Assembly (NCBI RefSeq): GCF_910580175.1
Contig: NZ_CAJTXD010000003.1
Location: 124,001-188,000, forward strand
Length of the DNA: 64,000 nt
Origin: an uncultured Alistipes sp.
GTDB taxonomy: Bacteria > Bacteroidota > Bacteroidia > Bacteroidales > Rikenellaceae
Direction of reading: 5' to 3'
Position numbers and translations under genes: made by a program. Under the pieces are notes generated by a model. It saw only the letters and a list, made by a program, of their open reading frames with translations, was not told where the DNA came from and searched no databases. Below, piece after piece: positions 1 through 9,321 of the stretch. Each line of letters starts with the position of its first letter. Positions within the stretch are counted from its first letter, which is position 1.

Positions 1-2
1 GC

Positions 3-332
3 ACCAGCCTGGCGACGCTGCGTCATTTGAGCGATCGCGGCGCGACCGTCAAAAGCGGGTTGATGGTCGGCCTGGGCGAGACCGATGACGAAGTCCTGCA
101 AACCCTCCGCGACCTGCGCGACGCAGGCGTAAGGATCGTGACGCTCGGCCAATACCTTCGGCCCACTTTGGAGCACTACCCCGTTGCGGCGTATGTAACT
201 CCCGAGAAATTCGAATGGTACCGGGAGCAGGCGATGGAGATGGGATTCGATTATTGCGCCAGCGCACCCCTCGTACGGTCATCTTACATGGCCGAGGAGG
301 CGCTCCGCAAAGCGAAAGGTTTGCAGCGATGA
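3..332 (+). CDS. lipA: Lipoyl synthase, C-terminal part (cut by window start)
   Basis: Radical-SAM enzyme that inserts two sulfurs into the octanoyl chain on lipoyl-dependent proteins. Only the last ~109 codons are present; the reading frame is open to the window edge, so the start and the iron-sulfur cysteines lie outside. The visible part has the family signatures KSGLMVGLGET, TLGQYLRPT and PLVRSSYMAEE near the C-terminus. The stop at 330-332 overlaps the ATG of lipB, so the two are translationally coupled. This fits the pathway, because LipB supplies the octanoyl substrate that LipA sulfurates. Confidence 0.95.
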   Translation, partial: TSLATLRHLSDRGATVKSGLMVGLGETDDEVLQTLRDLRDAGVRIVTLGQYLRPTLEHYPVAAYVTPEKFEWYREQAMEMGFDYCASAPLVRSSYMAEEALRKAKGLQR

Positions 333-1240
333 TGAGAGTCCGCCGCCGCGACCTCGGAACGATGGATTATGCAAGCTGCTGGGAGTTGCAGCGGTCGCTT
401 TTCGAGGAACTGCTCGCGGAGAAAAACCGGCGGCGCAGGGACGGCAAAGCCGGCAATGCAGCCAACAATATGGTCAGCAATGCGGCTGACGAGACAGCCA
501 ATGGGGTTGCCAATAATACGACCGGCTATGCAACCAACAATACGGTCGAGAACAGAATAAAAAGCGCTACGGATCACGGGAACGAGTGCCCGGAAGCGGA
601 CGCACAGAATAGGGCGGGTACAATTCTGCTGGTGGAGCATCCGCCGGTCTACACGCTCGGGAAAAGCGGCCATGCCGCCAACCTGCTGGTCGACGACACC
701 GCGCTGAAGCGGCTCGGAGCCGAGTTCTTCCGCATCGACCGGGGCGGCGACATCACGTTCCACGGGCCGGGGCAGACGGTTTGCTACCCCATTCTCGACC
801 TCGAAAAGCTCGGGATCGGCCTGCGGGAGTACATCGACTCGCTCGAAGAAGCAGTCATCCGCACGGTCGCGGAGTACGGAATCGCCGCAGGACGCATCGC
901 AGGCGCTTCGGGCGTCTGGATCGGACCGGGAGTGGACAGGCCGGAAGCGAACGACCTCGGGTTGGCCGGGCCGGGGGCGATGCCGGCAACACGAGGAGGC
1001 GCACCTCGCAAGATATGCGCCATCGGGGTGCGTTCGTCGCGTTTCGTGACCATGCACGGTTTCGCACTGAACGTCTCCACCGATCTGGAATGGTTCTCGC
1101 ATATCAACCCGTGCGGGTTCGTCGACCGGGGTGCGACCTCGATCGAGCGGGAGACTGGACGCAAGATCGCCATCGGCGAAGTGAACGATTCGCTCGTCGA
1201 AAATTTGGGTAAGATATTAAATGTTAAAATATATAAATAA
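329..1240 (+). CDS. lipB: Octanoyltransferase LipB with an internal repeat insertion
   Basis: Transfers the octanoyl group from acyl carrier protein to lipoyl domains. I start at the ATG at 329, which overlaps the lipA stop; the open frame extends further upstream but would run through lipA. Key motifs are VEHPPVYTLGKSG, RGGDITFHGPGQ (about residues 138-149), the catalytic lysine K228 in RKICAIGV and the catalytic cysteine C262 in NPCGF. At 303 residues it is clearly longer than the usual ~210-240. The excess is an Asn/Ala/Thr-rich segment (about residues 33-97) containing four 8-residue tandem repeats, plus a short insertion before K228. The catalytic residues are intact, so it is probably functional. 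Confidence 0.93.
   Translation: MMRVRRRDLGTMDYASCWELQRSLFEELLAEKNRRRRDGKAGNAANNMVSNAADETANGVANNTTGYATNNTVENRIKSATDHGNECPEADAQNRAGTILLVEHPPVYTLGKSGHAANLLVDDTALKRLGAEFFRIDRGGDITFHGPGQTVCYPILDLEKLGIGLREYIDSLEEAVIRTVAEYGIAAGRIAGASGVWIGPGVDRPEANDLGLAGPGAMPATRGGAPRKICAIGVRSSRFVTMHGFALNVSTDLEWFSHINPCGFVDRGATSIERETGRKIAIGEVNDSLVENLGKILNVKIYK
458..553 (+). repeat. Four 24-base tandem repeats inside lipB
   Basis: The 96 bases encode four 8-residue units in frame: AANNMVSN, AADETANG, VANNTTGY and ATNNTVEN. The units start at 458, 482, 506 and 530. They lie between the first helix and the strand that leads into the VEHPPVYTLG motif, so the repeat probably forms a surface loop. A unit length divisible by three lets copies be gained or lost without breaking the frame. 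Confidence 0.8.
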
Positions 1241-1248
1241 TAGTTCGT

Positions 1249-3015
1249 ATGCCCATAGAAAAACGTTGGGTAGTGAAACCGCAGGGCGATCCGGAGGCGG
1301 TGGCGGCGCTGGCTGCCGCGCTGAAACTATCGCCCGTACTGGCTAATCTACTCGTTCAGAGAGGCATAGACACCGTAGAAAAGGCGGAGAAATTCTTCAA
1401 ACCCAGCCTTGCCGACTTGCACGATCCGTTCTTGATGAAAGACATGGACAAGGCGGTCGAGCGGGTGGAGCGGGCCGTCGCGAACAATGAGAAGATCATG
1501 GTTTACGGCGACTACGACGTCGACGGCTGCACGGCCGTGGCGCTGGTCTACAAGTTTTTGCGCCAGATCGGGCATCAAAACCTGACTTTCTACATCCCCG
1601 ACCGGTATACCGAAGGTTACGGCATCTCGGTCAAAGGCATCGACCTGGCGGCGCGCAAAGGCGTCGGTCTGATCATTGCCTTGGACTGCGGCATCAAAGC
1701 CACAGAAAAGGTCGTCTATGCGAAGCAGCAGGGCGTGGATTTCATCATCTGCGACCATCATCTCCCGGCCGAGGAGATTCCCCGCGCCGTGGCCGTTCTC
1801 GACCCCAAACGGGTCGATTGCTCCTACCCGTTCGACGAGTTGTCGGGCTGCGGCGTAGGGTTCAAGCTCGTGCAGGCCTATGCCCAGAAAAACGGCATTC
1901 CTTTCGAGCAGATCCTCGACCTGCTCGACCTGCTGGTCGTCAGCATCGCCTCCGACATCGTGCCGTTGGTCGACGAGAACCGCATCCTGGCCCATTTCGG
2001 CTTGAAGAACCTCAATCGCGAGCCGTCGAAAGGATTGTTGTCCATCATCAAGATTTGCGGTCTGGACAAGCATAACATTACCATCGACGACATCGTGTTC
2101 AAGATCGGCCCGCGCATCAACGCCGCAGGGCGCATGCGCATGGACGAGAGCGACGAGAACGCATCGCCCTCGGGCGGCCATGCCGCGGTAGAGCTGTTGA
2201 TCGAGGGCAACGAAAGCGTCGCCCAGGAGTTCGGCAACGTCATCGACGCCTACAACCAGGATCGCAAGTCGATCGACCGCTCGGTAACCCAGGAAGCCCA
2301 CAGCTACATCGAGAGCAATCCCGAGCTGAAGAGCCGCAAAAGCACGGTAATCTACAATCCCAAGTGGATGAAGGGCATCGTCGGCATCGTCGCTTCGCGG
2401 TTGATCGAGACCTACTACCGGCCGACCGTCGTGCTGACCATGAGCAACGGGTTCGTTACCGGATCGGCGCGCTCGGTGCCGGGCTTCGATCTCTACCAGG
2501 CCGTCGAGTCGTGTTCCGACCTGCTGGAAAACTTCGGCGGACACATGTACGCCGCAGGACTGACCATGAAGCCCGAGAACGTCGAGGAGTTCACGCGGCG
2601 GTTCAACGACTTCGTGGAACAGCACATCGATCCCCAGATGCTCGTGCCGCAGGTCGACATCGACAGCGAGCTGCTTTTCTCCGACATCACGCCCAAGTTC
2701 CGCGACAACCTCAACCGCTTCCAGCCTTTCGGGCCGGGCAATGCGGCACCGGTCTTCGCGACCTACGGCGTCAGCAACCACGGCGATGCCAAGCTGGTCG
2801 GCATGGAATGCGAGCATCTGCGCATGGATTTGATGCAGCGGCAGAAACCCAACACCAAGATTCAGTCGATCGCTTTCCAGCAGCCCACCCACTACGAATG
2901 GGTCAAGTCCGGCCGGCCGATCGACGTCTGCTACCAGATCGTCGAGAACCACTACCGGGGTTCCGTGACCACGCAGCTGCGTATCAAGGACATCAAGCCG
3001 GTGGTCAACCGATAG
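1249..3015 (+). CDS. recJ: Single-stranded-DNA-specific exonuclease RecJ
   Basis: 5'-3' exonuclease of the DHH phosphoesterase superfamily, used in recombination and mismatch or base-excision repair. At 588 residues it has normal length. The metal-binding motifs are GDYDVDG (from residue 87), the DHH triad at 169-171 (CDHHLP) and GGHMYAAG, with H432, in the DHHA1 domain. The C-terminal part, ending in IKDIKPVVNR, corresponds to the OB-fold domain. It starts 8 bases after lipB, probably in the same transcript, and is followed by a strong hairpin terminator. Confidence 0.95.
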   Translation: MPIEKRWVVKPQGDPEAVAALAAALKLSPVLANLLVQRGIDTVEKAEKFFKPSLADLHDPFLMKDMDKAVERVERAVANNEKIMVYGDYDVDGCTAVALVYKFLRQIGHQNLTFYIPDRYTEGYGISVKGIDLAARKGVGLIIALDCGIKATEKVVYAKQQGVDFIICDHHLPAEEIPRAVAVLDPKRVDCSYPFDELSGCGVGFKLVQAYAQKNGIPFEQILDLLDLLVVSIASDIVPLVDENRILAHFGLKNLNREPSKGLLSIIKICGLDKHNITIDDIVFKIGPRINAAGRMRMDESDENASPSGGHAAVELLIEGNESVAQEFGNVIDAYNQDRKSIDRSVTQEAHSYIESNPELKSRKSTVIYNPKWMKGIVGIVASRLIETYYRPTVVLTMSNGFVTGSARSVPGFDLYQAVESCSDLLENFGGHMYAAGLTMKPENVEEFTRRFNDFVEQHIDPQMLVPQVDIDSELLFSDITPKFRDNLNRFQPFGPGNAAPVFATYGVSNHGDAKLVGMECEHLRMDLMQRQKPNTKIQSIAFQQPTHYEWVKSGRPIDVCYQIVENHYRGSVTTQLRIKDIKPVVNR

Positions 3016-3038
3016 GGACATCATACCGCTGCTGCACA

Positions 3039-3077
3039 AAAACAGCCGGTCTCTTTTTACGAAGACCGGCTGTTTTG
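3039..3077 (+). terminator. Rho-independent terminator after recJ
   Basis: A 14-bp perfect stem (3039-3052 with 3063-3076) with a 10-base loop; the 3' arm ends in a T run. It sits 24 bases after the recJ stop and closes the lipA-lipB-recJ unit. Confidence 0.85.
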
Positions 3078-3211
3078 TTTCCATTGCATACCCGGACTCC
3101 CCGATCCGACCGAAAGGCCGATCAGCATGCCCCCGGACATAAAAAGCAGCCGTTATACTCTATTCCAACCTCCTTTCCAGCGGGACCCGAGTCTGAATAG
3201 AAATCCCATAA

Positions 3212-3242
3212 AAATGGCCGGAAACGTTGTTTCCGGCCATTT
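3212..3242 (-). terminator. Terminator after the M13 peptidase gene
   Basis: A 14-bp perfect stem (3212-3225 with 3229-3242) and a 3-base loop. Read on the minus strand, a T-rich tail follows. It lies 19 bases beyond the stop of the M13 peptidase. The spacer 3077-3211 between the two convergent units holds nothing else I recognise. Confidence 0.85.
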
Positions 3243-3260
3243 CATCGCGTCATTGTGTGT

Positions 3261-5291
3261 TTACCAGATTATCACGCGTTCTTCTTCAGGCATGAACATC
3301 GCACCGTCAGTGATGCCGAACGCATCGTAGAACGATTGGAGGTTGCGCAGCGTAGCGTTCACGCGCCATTTGCCGAGCGAATGCACATCGAGTTTCGTGA
3401 GACGTGCGATCTCCTCGTCGCGGATGTTCTGCGCCCACAGCGTGGCATAGCCCAAATAAAAGCGCTGAGCATCCGTAAAACCGTCGATCGGAGTCGGAGC
3501 GGACTTCCCCTCCAGCGAGTTGCGATAAGCTGTCCAGGCCACGCGCAAACCGCCTTGATCGGCAATATTCTCGCCCAGGGAGAGCGAACCGTTGGCGTAG
3601 ATGGCCGGCTGACCCTCTTTGGCCGGCAGCACCTCGATCGCGTCGAACTGCTTGACGAGCACGTCAGTCTTGGCCTTGAATGCAGCGGCATCGGCTTCCG
3701 TCCACCAGTTGTTCATGTTGCCGTCCTTGTCGAAGTTGCGGCCCTGGTCATCGAATCCGTGGGTCATTTCATGACCGATTACCACGCCGATAGCACCGTA
3801 GTTGACCGCATCGTCGGCCGCAGGGTTGAAGAACGGCGGCTGGAGAATGGCGGCCGGGAAACAGATTTCGTTGGTCGTAGGATTGTAGTAGGCGTTGACC
3901 ATCTGCGGCGGCATGTGCCATTCGGTTTTGTCCACCGGCTTGCCCAGCTTGGCCAGGTTGTCGGCCGTATACCATGCACTGGCGTTGACGATGTTCTCCC
4001 AGTAGCTCTTCGTCGGGTCGATGTCGAGCGTCGAATAGTCTTTCCACTTGTCGGGGTAGCCGATCTTCACGGTAAAGGTAGCCAGTTTCTCCTGGGCACG
4101 GGCCTTGGTCTCGTCCGACATCCAATCGAGGGCATCGATATGCTGCGAAAGGGCAGTCTGGAGGTTCTTTACCAGCTCCAGCATGCGGGCCTTGTCCTCC
4201 TCGGGGAAGTACTTGGCCACGTACATCTCACCCACAGCTTCGGAGAGCGTGCCGTTGGGCACCGACATGGCGCGCTTCCAACGAGGTTTCATCTCTTGCT
4301 GCCCGGCCATCGTACGACCGAAGAAGTCGAACGACGCAAGTTGGAAATCGTCGCTCAAATAATTGGCGGCCGAATCGATGTATTGTGCAGCCAGATAGTA
4401 GCGGATGTCGTCGAGCGGCGCCGTTTTCAGCAGTTCGTTGGCGTTGTCGAGCGACGAGAGGGTAGCGACGATGATCGTGTCGAAGTCGCCGACGCCGAGC
4501 GTCTTGTAATAGGTCGGCCAATCGATGGCATCGTAGCGCTTCTCGAAATCGGCTTTCGAGGTAGGATTGTATTGAGCCGGGATATTGCGCAACTCGACGT
4601 TCGACCACATCTTCTCGGCCAGTTTGGTCTCGATGTTCATGACTCCGGCCACTGCCTTTTCGATTTCAGCTTCAGGAATGCCGGCCAGGGCGAAAATTTT
4701 CGCCAGATAAGCCTTGTAGGCCGTGCGGAACTGCTCGTTCTCGGCATCCAGATAATAATCGCGGTTGCCCATCATCAGCCCCGACTGCGACGCATAGAGC
4801 GCGTTCATGGAACTGTTCATCAGATCGGCTTCGACACCGATCGAGAAGAACGGATTGGCCACGCTCGAATGGAGCGCAGCGATAGCTTCGGTCAACTGCG
4901 CCCGGTTGTCGATGGCCAGAATTTTTTCCACAGCGGCCTTGATCGGCGCAGCACCCTCGGCGTTGAGCCGTGCCGAATCGAGACCCATCTTATAGAGGTC
5001 GGAAATCTTCTGCTCGACTGACCCCGGTGCGGTTTTCCGGGCCGTCATGTCCGCGAAAAGCTCGTTGATGCGCTTCTCGTTGTTGTCGCGCAGCATGTCG
5101 AACGACCCGTAGCGCGAATACTCGGGTTTGAGCGGATTGAGCTTCTGCCAACCGCCCGTAGCGTATTGGTAGAAATCGGCATCGGGGGCCACCTCGGTGT
5201 CGAAGTTCGCCAGATCGATCGCCGGGGTCTTGGGGTTGTTCTGACAACTTGCCATACAAACCATAGCTACTAAAACAAGTACTTTTTTCAT
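3261..5291 (-). CDS. M13 family (PepO/neprilysin-like) zinc metallopeptidase lipoprotein
   Basis: Exported oligopeptidase of the neprilysin family. The 676-residue product starts with a lipoprotein signal (MKKVLVLVAMVCMASC, lipobox MASC), so it is expected to be anchored in the envelope facing the periplasm or surface. The zinc site is HEMTH at residues 507-511, followed by the glutamate motif ENIADQGG. The long helical N-terminal half and the full length fit a complete M13 enzyme. The substrate cannot be told from sequence. It lies downstream of pgk in the same direction with a 130-base gap. Confidence 0.92.
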   Translation of the reverse strand: MKKVLVLVAMVCMASCQNNPKTPAIDLANFDTEVAPDADFYQYATGGWQKLNPLKPEYSRYGSFDMLRDNNEKRINELFADMTARKTAPGSVEQKISDLYKMGLDSARLNAEGAAPIKAAVEKILAIDNRAQLTEAIAALHSSVANPFFSIGVEADLMNSSMNALYASQSGLMMGNRDYYLDAENEQFRTAYKAYLAKIFALAGIPEAEIEKAVAGVMNIETKLAEKMWSNVELRNIPAQYNPTSKADFEKRYDAIDWPTYYKTLGVGDFDTIIVATLSSLDNANELLKTAPLDDIRYYLAAQYIDSAANYLSDDFQLASFDFFGRTMAGQQEMKPRWKRAMSVPNGTLSEAVGEMYVAKYFPEEDKARMLELVKNLQTALSQHIDALDWMSDETKARAQEKLATFTVKIGYPDKWKDYSTLDIDPTKSYWENIVNASAWYTADNLAKLGKPVDKTEWHMPPQMVNAYYNPTTNEICFPAAILQPPFFNPAADDAVNYGAIGVVIGHEMTHGFDDQGRNFDKDGNMNNWWTEADAAAFKAKTDVLVKQFDAIEVLPAKEGQPAIYANGSLSLGENIADQGGLRVAWTAYRNSLEGKSAPTPIDGFTDAQRFYLGYATLWAQNIRDEEIARLTKLDVHSLGKWRVNATLRNLQSFYDAFGITDGAMFMPEEERVIIW

Positions 5292-5390
5292 CTATTCGTA
5301 ATTTGAAAGTTCGCAGAATTCGCAGCCGGATCTGCTCCGCCGGCGCTTCGTTCCGGCAGAGCGACCGGATCGGCCGGCATCGGCTTTTAC

Positions 5391-5419
5391 ACGAAAGGCC
5401 GCTCGCGGCGGCCTTTCGT
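5391..5419 (-). terminator. Hairpin after pgk
   Basis: A 12-bp perfect stem (5391-5402 with 5408-5419) three bases after the pgk stop. It has no T tract on the minus strand, so it may be a weak terminator or a 3'-end stabiliser before the peptidase gene. The rest of 5292-5421 shows no other feature. Confidence 0.55.
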
Positions 5420-5421
5420 CG

Positions 5422-6684
5422 TTAGTCGCGGATGGCCGCCACACCCGGCAGGTCTCCGAACTCGATGTATTCGAGCAGCGCACCGCCGCCCGTCGAGATG
5501 TAGGAGACCTGGTCGGCCAAGCCGAACTTGTTGACGCAGGCCACCGAGTCGCCGCCGCCGATGAGCGAGTAGGCGCCGTTCTTGGTCGCCTCGGCGATGG
5601 CCAGAGCCACTTCCTTGGAACCCGTAGCGAACTTGTCGATCTCGAAGACGCCCACGGGGCCGTTCCACAGGATCGTCTTGCAGCCGAGGATATGCTCGCG
5701 GAAGGCTTTCTTGCCCTGGTCGGCGATGTCGACACCCTCCCAGCCGTCGGGAATGTCGTTGGCCGGAGCGGTCTTGGTGTTGGCGTTCTGCGAGAAGTCG
5801 TCGGCGATGAGCGCATCGGGCGACATGACGAGTTTCACGCCCTTCTGCTTGGCCAGCTCCAGGATTTCGAGCGCCACGGGGAACATATCAGGCTCGCAGA
5901 TCGATTTGCCGACCTTGCCGCCCTGCGCCGCGGCGAACGTATAGGTCATGCCTCCGCCGATGACGATCGAATCGCACTTCTCGATCAAGGCCTTGATGAC
6001 GCCGATCTTCGACGAGACTTTCGAACCGCCGATGATGGCACAGAACGGACGTGCGGGCTTCTCCATTACGGACGCGATGGCTTTTACCTCCTTCTCCATC
6101 AGGTAACCGAACATCTTGTCGTTGGGGAAATATTTGGCGATCAGGTAGGTCGAGGCATGTTTGCGGTGCGCCGTGCCGAACGCGTCGTTGATGTAGCAGT
6201 CGCCCAGCGAAGCGAGCTTCTTGACGAACTCTTTCTGCGGCCCCTCTTTCAACGCTTTCTTGGCAGCGTCTTTCTCTTCCTTGGTTGCATCCTCGGCCAG
6301 GCCGCGGGGTTTGCCCTCCTCCTCGGCGTAGAAACGCAGGTTTTCGAGCAACATAACTTCGCCGGGCTTCAGATTCTTGGCCATTTCGGCAGCTTTGTCG
6401 CCCATGCAGTCGCCGGCGAACATTACCTTCACGCCGAGGTTCTTCTCGACGGCGGGCACGATCTGCTCCAGCGAATATTTGGGATCGGGATTCTTCTTGG
6501 GACGCCCCATATGCGACATGAGGATTACCGAGCCGCCCTCGGCCAGCACCTTCTTGATGGTCGGCACGGCCGCACGGATGCGGGTGTCGTCGGTTACTTG
6601 GCCCTTGTCGTCGAGGGGCACGTTGAAATCCACACGGACAAGCGCGCGCTTACCCTTGAAATCGTAATTGTCGATCGAAATCAT
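5422..6684 (-). CDS. pgk: Phosphoglycerate kinase
   Basis: Glycolytic enzyme converting 1,3-bisphosphoglycerate and ADP to 3-phosphoglycerate and ATP in the cytosol. The 420 residues include the N-terminal substrate-binding motif VRVDFNVPLD, GGSKVSSKI, the nucleotide site LWNGPVGVFE and the C-terminal GGGDSVAC. An insertion rich in charged residues (around ENLRFYAEEEGKPRG) makes it longer than the ~390 of many bacteria, as I would expect in Bacteroidetes. It has its own promoter and is followed by a hairpin. Confidence 0.97.
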   Translation of the reverse strand: MISIDNYDFKGKRALVRVDFNVPLDDKGQVTDDTRIRAAVPTIKKVLAEGGSVILMSHMGRPKKNPDPKYSLEQIVPAVEKNLGVKVMFAGDCMGDKAAEMAKNLKPGEVMLLENLRFYAEEEGKPRGLAEDATKEEKDAAKKALKEGPQKEFVKKLASLGDCYINDAFGTAHRKHASTYLIAKYFPNDKMFGYLMEKEVKAIASVMEKPARPFCAIIGGSKVSSKIGVIKALIEKCDSIVIGGGMTYTFAAAQGGKVGKSICEPDMFPVALEILELAKQKGVKLVMSPDALIADDFSQNANTKTAPANDIPDGWEGVDIADQGKKAFREHILGCKTILWNGPVGVFEIDKFATGSKEVALAIAEATKNGAYSLIGGGDSVACVNKFGLADQVSYISTGGGALLEYIEFGDLPGVAAIRD

Positions 6685-6739
6685 AGTCGTTGATTTTTAG
6701 ATATTTTCAATTAAATCCGATTTGCTGTTTGTTCCGCTG

Positions 6740-6747
6740 CAAATTTA
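6740..6747 (-). promoter_or_regulatory. Promoter -7 box for pgk
   Basis: On the minus strand this reads TAAATTTG, a full match to the Bacteroidetes -7 consensus TAnnTTTG, in an AT-rich stretch about 56 bases upstream of the pgk start. No clear -33 box is seen. Confidence 0.5.
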
Positions 6748-6764
6748 TAAAATATTTTCATAAA

Positions 6765-6784
6765 TCTGTTATTCGGATAACAGA
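6765..6784 (-). terminator. Weak hairpin after the ABC permease gene
   Basis: An 8-bp stem (6765-6772 with 6777-6784) with a tetraloop, followed on the minus strand by a short T-rich stretch. It lies between the permease stop and the pgk promoter and probably separates the units. Confidence 0.45.
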
Positions 6785-6801
6785 ATAAAACGACCGATGT
6801 T

Positions 6802-8121
6802 TCAATATCTGTACCGGATCCACTTGCACAACTCTTTCAAGGTGGGTTTCTTGCCGTACATGAAGATGCCCACACGATAGATTTTTGCCGCGAGCCACAC
6901 CATCCCCACGAACGAAGCGTAGAGCAGCGCCAGCGAGAGACCGATTTCCCACCATGCGATGTCGTAGGGGATTCGAGCCATCATTACCACGGGCGAGGTA
7001 AAAGGAACGATCGAAAACCAGAATGCCAGCTGCGAATCGGGGTCTTTGACAACGGCCAGCATGGCCATAAGTGCCAGAATAATAGGCAGCGTGATGGGCA
7101 ATTGCAACTGCGAAGCGTCCTGCACATTGTCCACAGCCGAACCGACCGCCGCGAACATGGCCGAATAGAGCAGATAACCTCCGAAGACGAACAACAGCAG
7201 GCACACGAAAATCTTTACCACGTAACCCATGTCGGTCACGGCAGCCACGGCCTGCAACATCTCGGGATCGAGGTCGCCGGACGCTGCAACAGGCATCCCG
7301 GCCTGCACGGCTTCGGCTCCGGCCATTACCTCCTCGGGCATCAGATGGGGGAGCACCGCACCCCCGACACCGCAGATCAGCACGCCCCAGAGGAGCACCT
7401 GCACCACGGCGACCGACGCCACGCCGAGGATTTTACCCAGCATCAGATCGAACGGCCGCACCGACGAAACCATCACTTCCAACACGCGGCTGTTCTTCTC
7501 CTCGATGACCGACTGCATGACCATCGAACCGTAAATCAGCAGGAACATGTAGAGTAGGAACCCGAGCAGATAACCCAGCACCGTTGCCACGACCGACGAC
7601 TGCGCCTGCGACTCCTCCTCCTGCGATTTATCGTTGCGGAAAACCTGCATCGACACCGAAGTCTTCACTTCGTCGAGAATCTGCGACAGATTCTCGATAT
7701 GGTAGCTTTTGAGTTTTTCGGCCTCCAGAATCCGTTCGATCTGTCCCGTGATGTTGCTTTCGAGCGTGAGCGATGACGACGAATTGGCATAAAACCGCAC
7801 GCTGCTCGGACGGGCAAGCACCTGGGCGCCGATGTGGAGCACCCCGAAGCGGTCGGTCAACTCGCGGCGCGCCTGTTCGACCGGCAGATCGACGGGTTCG
7901 AACACCAGTTCGTCGTCGCTCTCCAGGGCCGCAGCCACCAAACCGCTGTCGTCGATCACAGCGATCGTCTTCGTCTCGCCGCGCGAAAACTCCATAATCA
8001 ACGCCGGCGCTACCATGAGGCCGATCATCAGCAGGGGCATCAACAACGTGGTAATGATGAACGTTTTTTTGCGGACGCGCTCGTTGAACTCGCGCCGTAT
8101 GATAAGAAATACGTTGGACAT
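6802..8121 (-). CDS. ABC-2 type transporter permease (NatB-like)
   Basis: Membrane subunit of an ABC exporter. The 439 residues have an N-terminal membrane anchor (about 20-45, TFIITTLLMPLLMIGLMVAP), a large extracytoplasmic domain to about residue 180, and then five or six membrane segments, the arrangement of the NatB/YhaP group. It lies 130 bases after the ATPase gene and reads in the same direction. The substrate is unknown: NatAB of Bacillus extrudes sodium, but many relatives export other compounds. Assignment to the family is firm, the substrate is not. Confidence 0.85.
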   Translation of the reverse strand: MSNVFLIIRREFNERVRKKTFIITTLLMPLLMIGLMVAPALIMEFSRGETKTIAVIDDSGLVAAALESDDELVFEPVDLPVEQARRELTDRFGVLHIGAQVLARPSSVRFYANSSSSLTLESNITGQIERILEAEKLKSYHIENLSQILDEVKTSVSMQVFRNDKSQEEESQAQSSVVATVLGYLLGFLLYMFLLIYGSMVMQSVIEEKNSRVLEVMVSSVRPFDLMLGKILGVASVAVVQVLLWGVLICGVGGAVLPHLMPEEVMAGAEAVQAGMPVAASGDLDPEMLQAVAAVTDMGYVVKIFVCLLLFVFGGYLLYSAMFAAVGSAVDNVQDASQLQLPITLPIILALMAMLAVVKDPDSQLAFWFSIVPFTSPVVMMARIPYDIAWWEIGLSLALLYASFVGMVWLAAKIYRVGIFMYGKKPTLKELCKWIRYRY

Positions 8122-8250
8122 GATCGTAGTATTTTATTCGTTATCCGATTCTTGTTTCGATCGGCCGGCCGGATGCGCAGGCTCCCGATCTTTCGAATTG
8201 TCGCATAGCACAATCCAGGCACGGGGGTCTCACAGCCCAAGCGCAGAGCC

Positions 8251-9174
8251 TCACAATGTGCCGTTGACCGCCCGAATGAAGATGTCGTTCATCGAAGGGA
8301 TGATTTCGCGGAACGAGCGCAGTTCGACAGCCTCGTTGACAGCGGCGATGACGCGTCGCACTTCGCTCCCGTCGGCGACCTGCAAACGAAGCGTACGATA
8401 GGCCGATTCCTCGGCATCGGCATCGAGAATACGGCATTGCAGCCCTTCGACCGCATGCCTCAAGCTCTGTTCTTCGCCTCGGTAGGCTATTTCGAAGATG
8501 TTCGAGCCGTGGCGCCGGCGGATGTCGTCCACACGCCCCGAAAGGATGTTGTGCGACTTGTCGATCAACGTAATGTGGTCGCATATCTCCTCCACCGACG
8601 ACATGTTGTGCGTCGAGAAGATTACCGTCGCGCCTTTGTCGCGCAGAGCCAGAATCTCCTCTTTCAGCAGATTGGCGTTGATGGGGTCGAATCCCGAGAA
8701 AGGTTCGTCGAAAATCAACAATTCGGGTTGATGCAGCACCGTGACGATAAACTGCACCTTCTGGGCCATGCCCTTGGAGAGTTCCTCCACTTTCTTGTCC
8801 CACCAACCCTCGATGCCGAACTTCTCGAACCATGCTTTCAACCGGACAAGAGCCTCGCGCCGTGAAAGCCCCTTGAGCCGTGCGAAGAAGAGCGCCTGTT
8901 CGCCGACCTTCATCTTCTTGTACAACCCCCGCTCCTCGGGCAGATAACCGATGCGCTGCACATCTTCAGGCCGGATTTCGCGGCCGCCGAAAAACACCCG
9001 GCCGCTGTCGGGCGCCGTGATGCGGTTGATGATGCGGATCAAGGTCGTCTTGCCGGCTCCGTTCGGCCCGAGCAATCCGTAGACCGACCCGCGGGGCACG
9101 GCCAACGACACGTCGTCCAACGCCTTATGCCCTGCATACTGCTTGGTAACGTGCTCTACTGCAAGTAAATCCAT
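8251..9174 (-). CDS. ABC transporter ATP-binding protein (NatA-like)
   Basis: Cytoplasmic ATPase partner of the permease that follows. It has Walker A GPNGAGKTT, signature LSKGMAQKVQ, Walker B LLIFDEPFSGFDP and the switch histidine in STHNM. I start at the ATG at 9174, giving 307 residues beginning MDLLAVEHVTKQY, as usual for the family; the frame is open upstream to 9306 but that stretch holds the promoter. A C-terminal ~90-residue domain follows the nucleotide-binding core, as in NatA-type proteins. The 129-base spacer to the permease shows no feature. Confidence 0.9.
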   Translation of the reverse strand: MDLLAVEHVTKQYAGHKALDDVSLAVPRGSVYGLLGPNGAGKTTLIRIINRITAPDSGRVFFGGREIRPEDVQRIGYLPEERGLYKKMKVGEQALFFARLKGLSRREALVRLKAWFEKFGIEGWWDKKVEELSKGMAQKVQFIVTVLHQPELLIFDEPFSGFDPINANLLKEEILALRDKGATVIFSTHNMSSVEEICDHITLIDKSHNILSGRVDDIRRRHGSNIFEIAYRGEEQSLRHAVEGLQCRILDADAEESAYRTLRLQVADGSEVRRVIAAVNEAVELRSFREIIPSMNDIFIRAVNGTL

Positions 9175-9291
9175 CGCTCTATGATTGTTTTTCTGAAAAA
9201 AAATCGACTTAACGTTCATCCCGACGATTCGGAAACCATAATAAAACCGAACACTCGGAAAAACAAGTCCTTTTCTTTCGATTCTTCGGGA

Positions 9292-9321
9292 CAAATATAA
9301 AAACAAATTTCGAATATCAAA
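9292..9321 (-). promoter_or_regulatory. Promoter of the ABC exporter genes
   Basis: On the minus strand a TTTG (9318-9321) and TATATTTG (9292-9299) are separated by 18 bases, matching the Bacteroidetes -33/-7 pattern. It predicts a leader of about 110 bases before the ATG at 9174. Confidence 0.6.

Noticed and set aside
3255..5021. A 588-codon forward frame antisense to the M13 peptidase gene
   Set aside because: Composition is that of a shadow frame, and the other strand holds a complete M13 enzyme with lipobox and zinc site.
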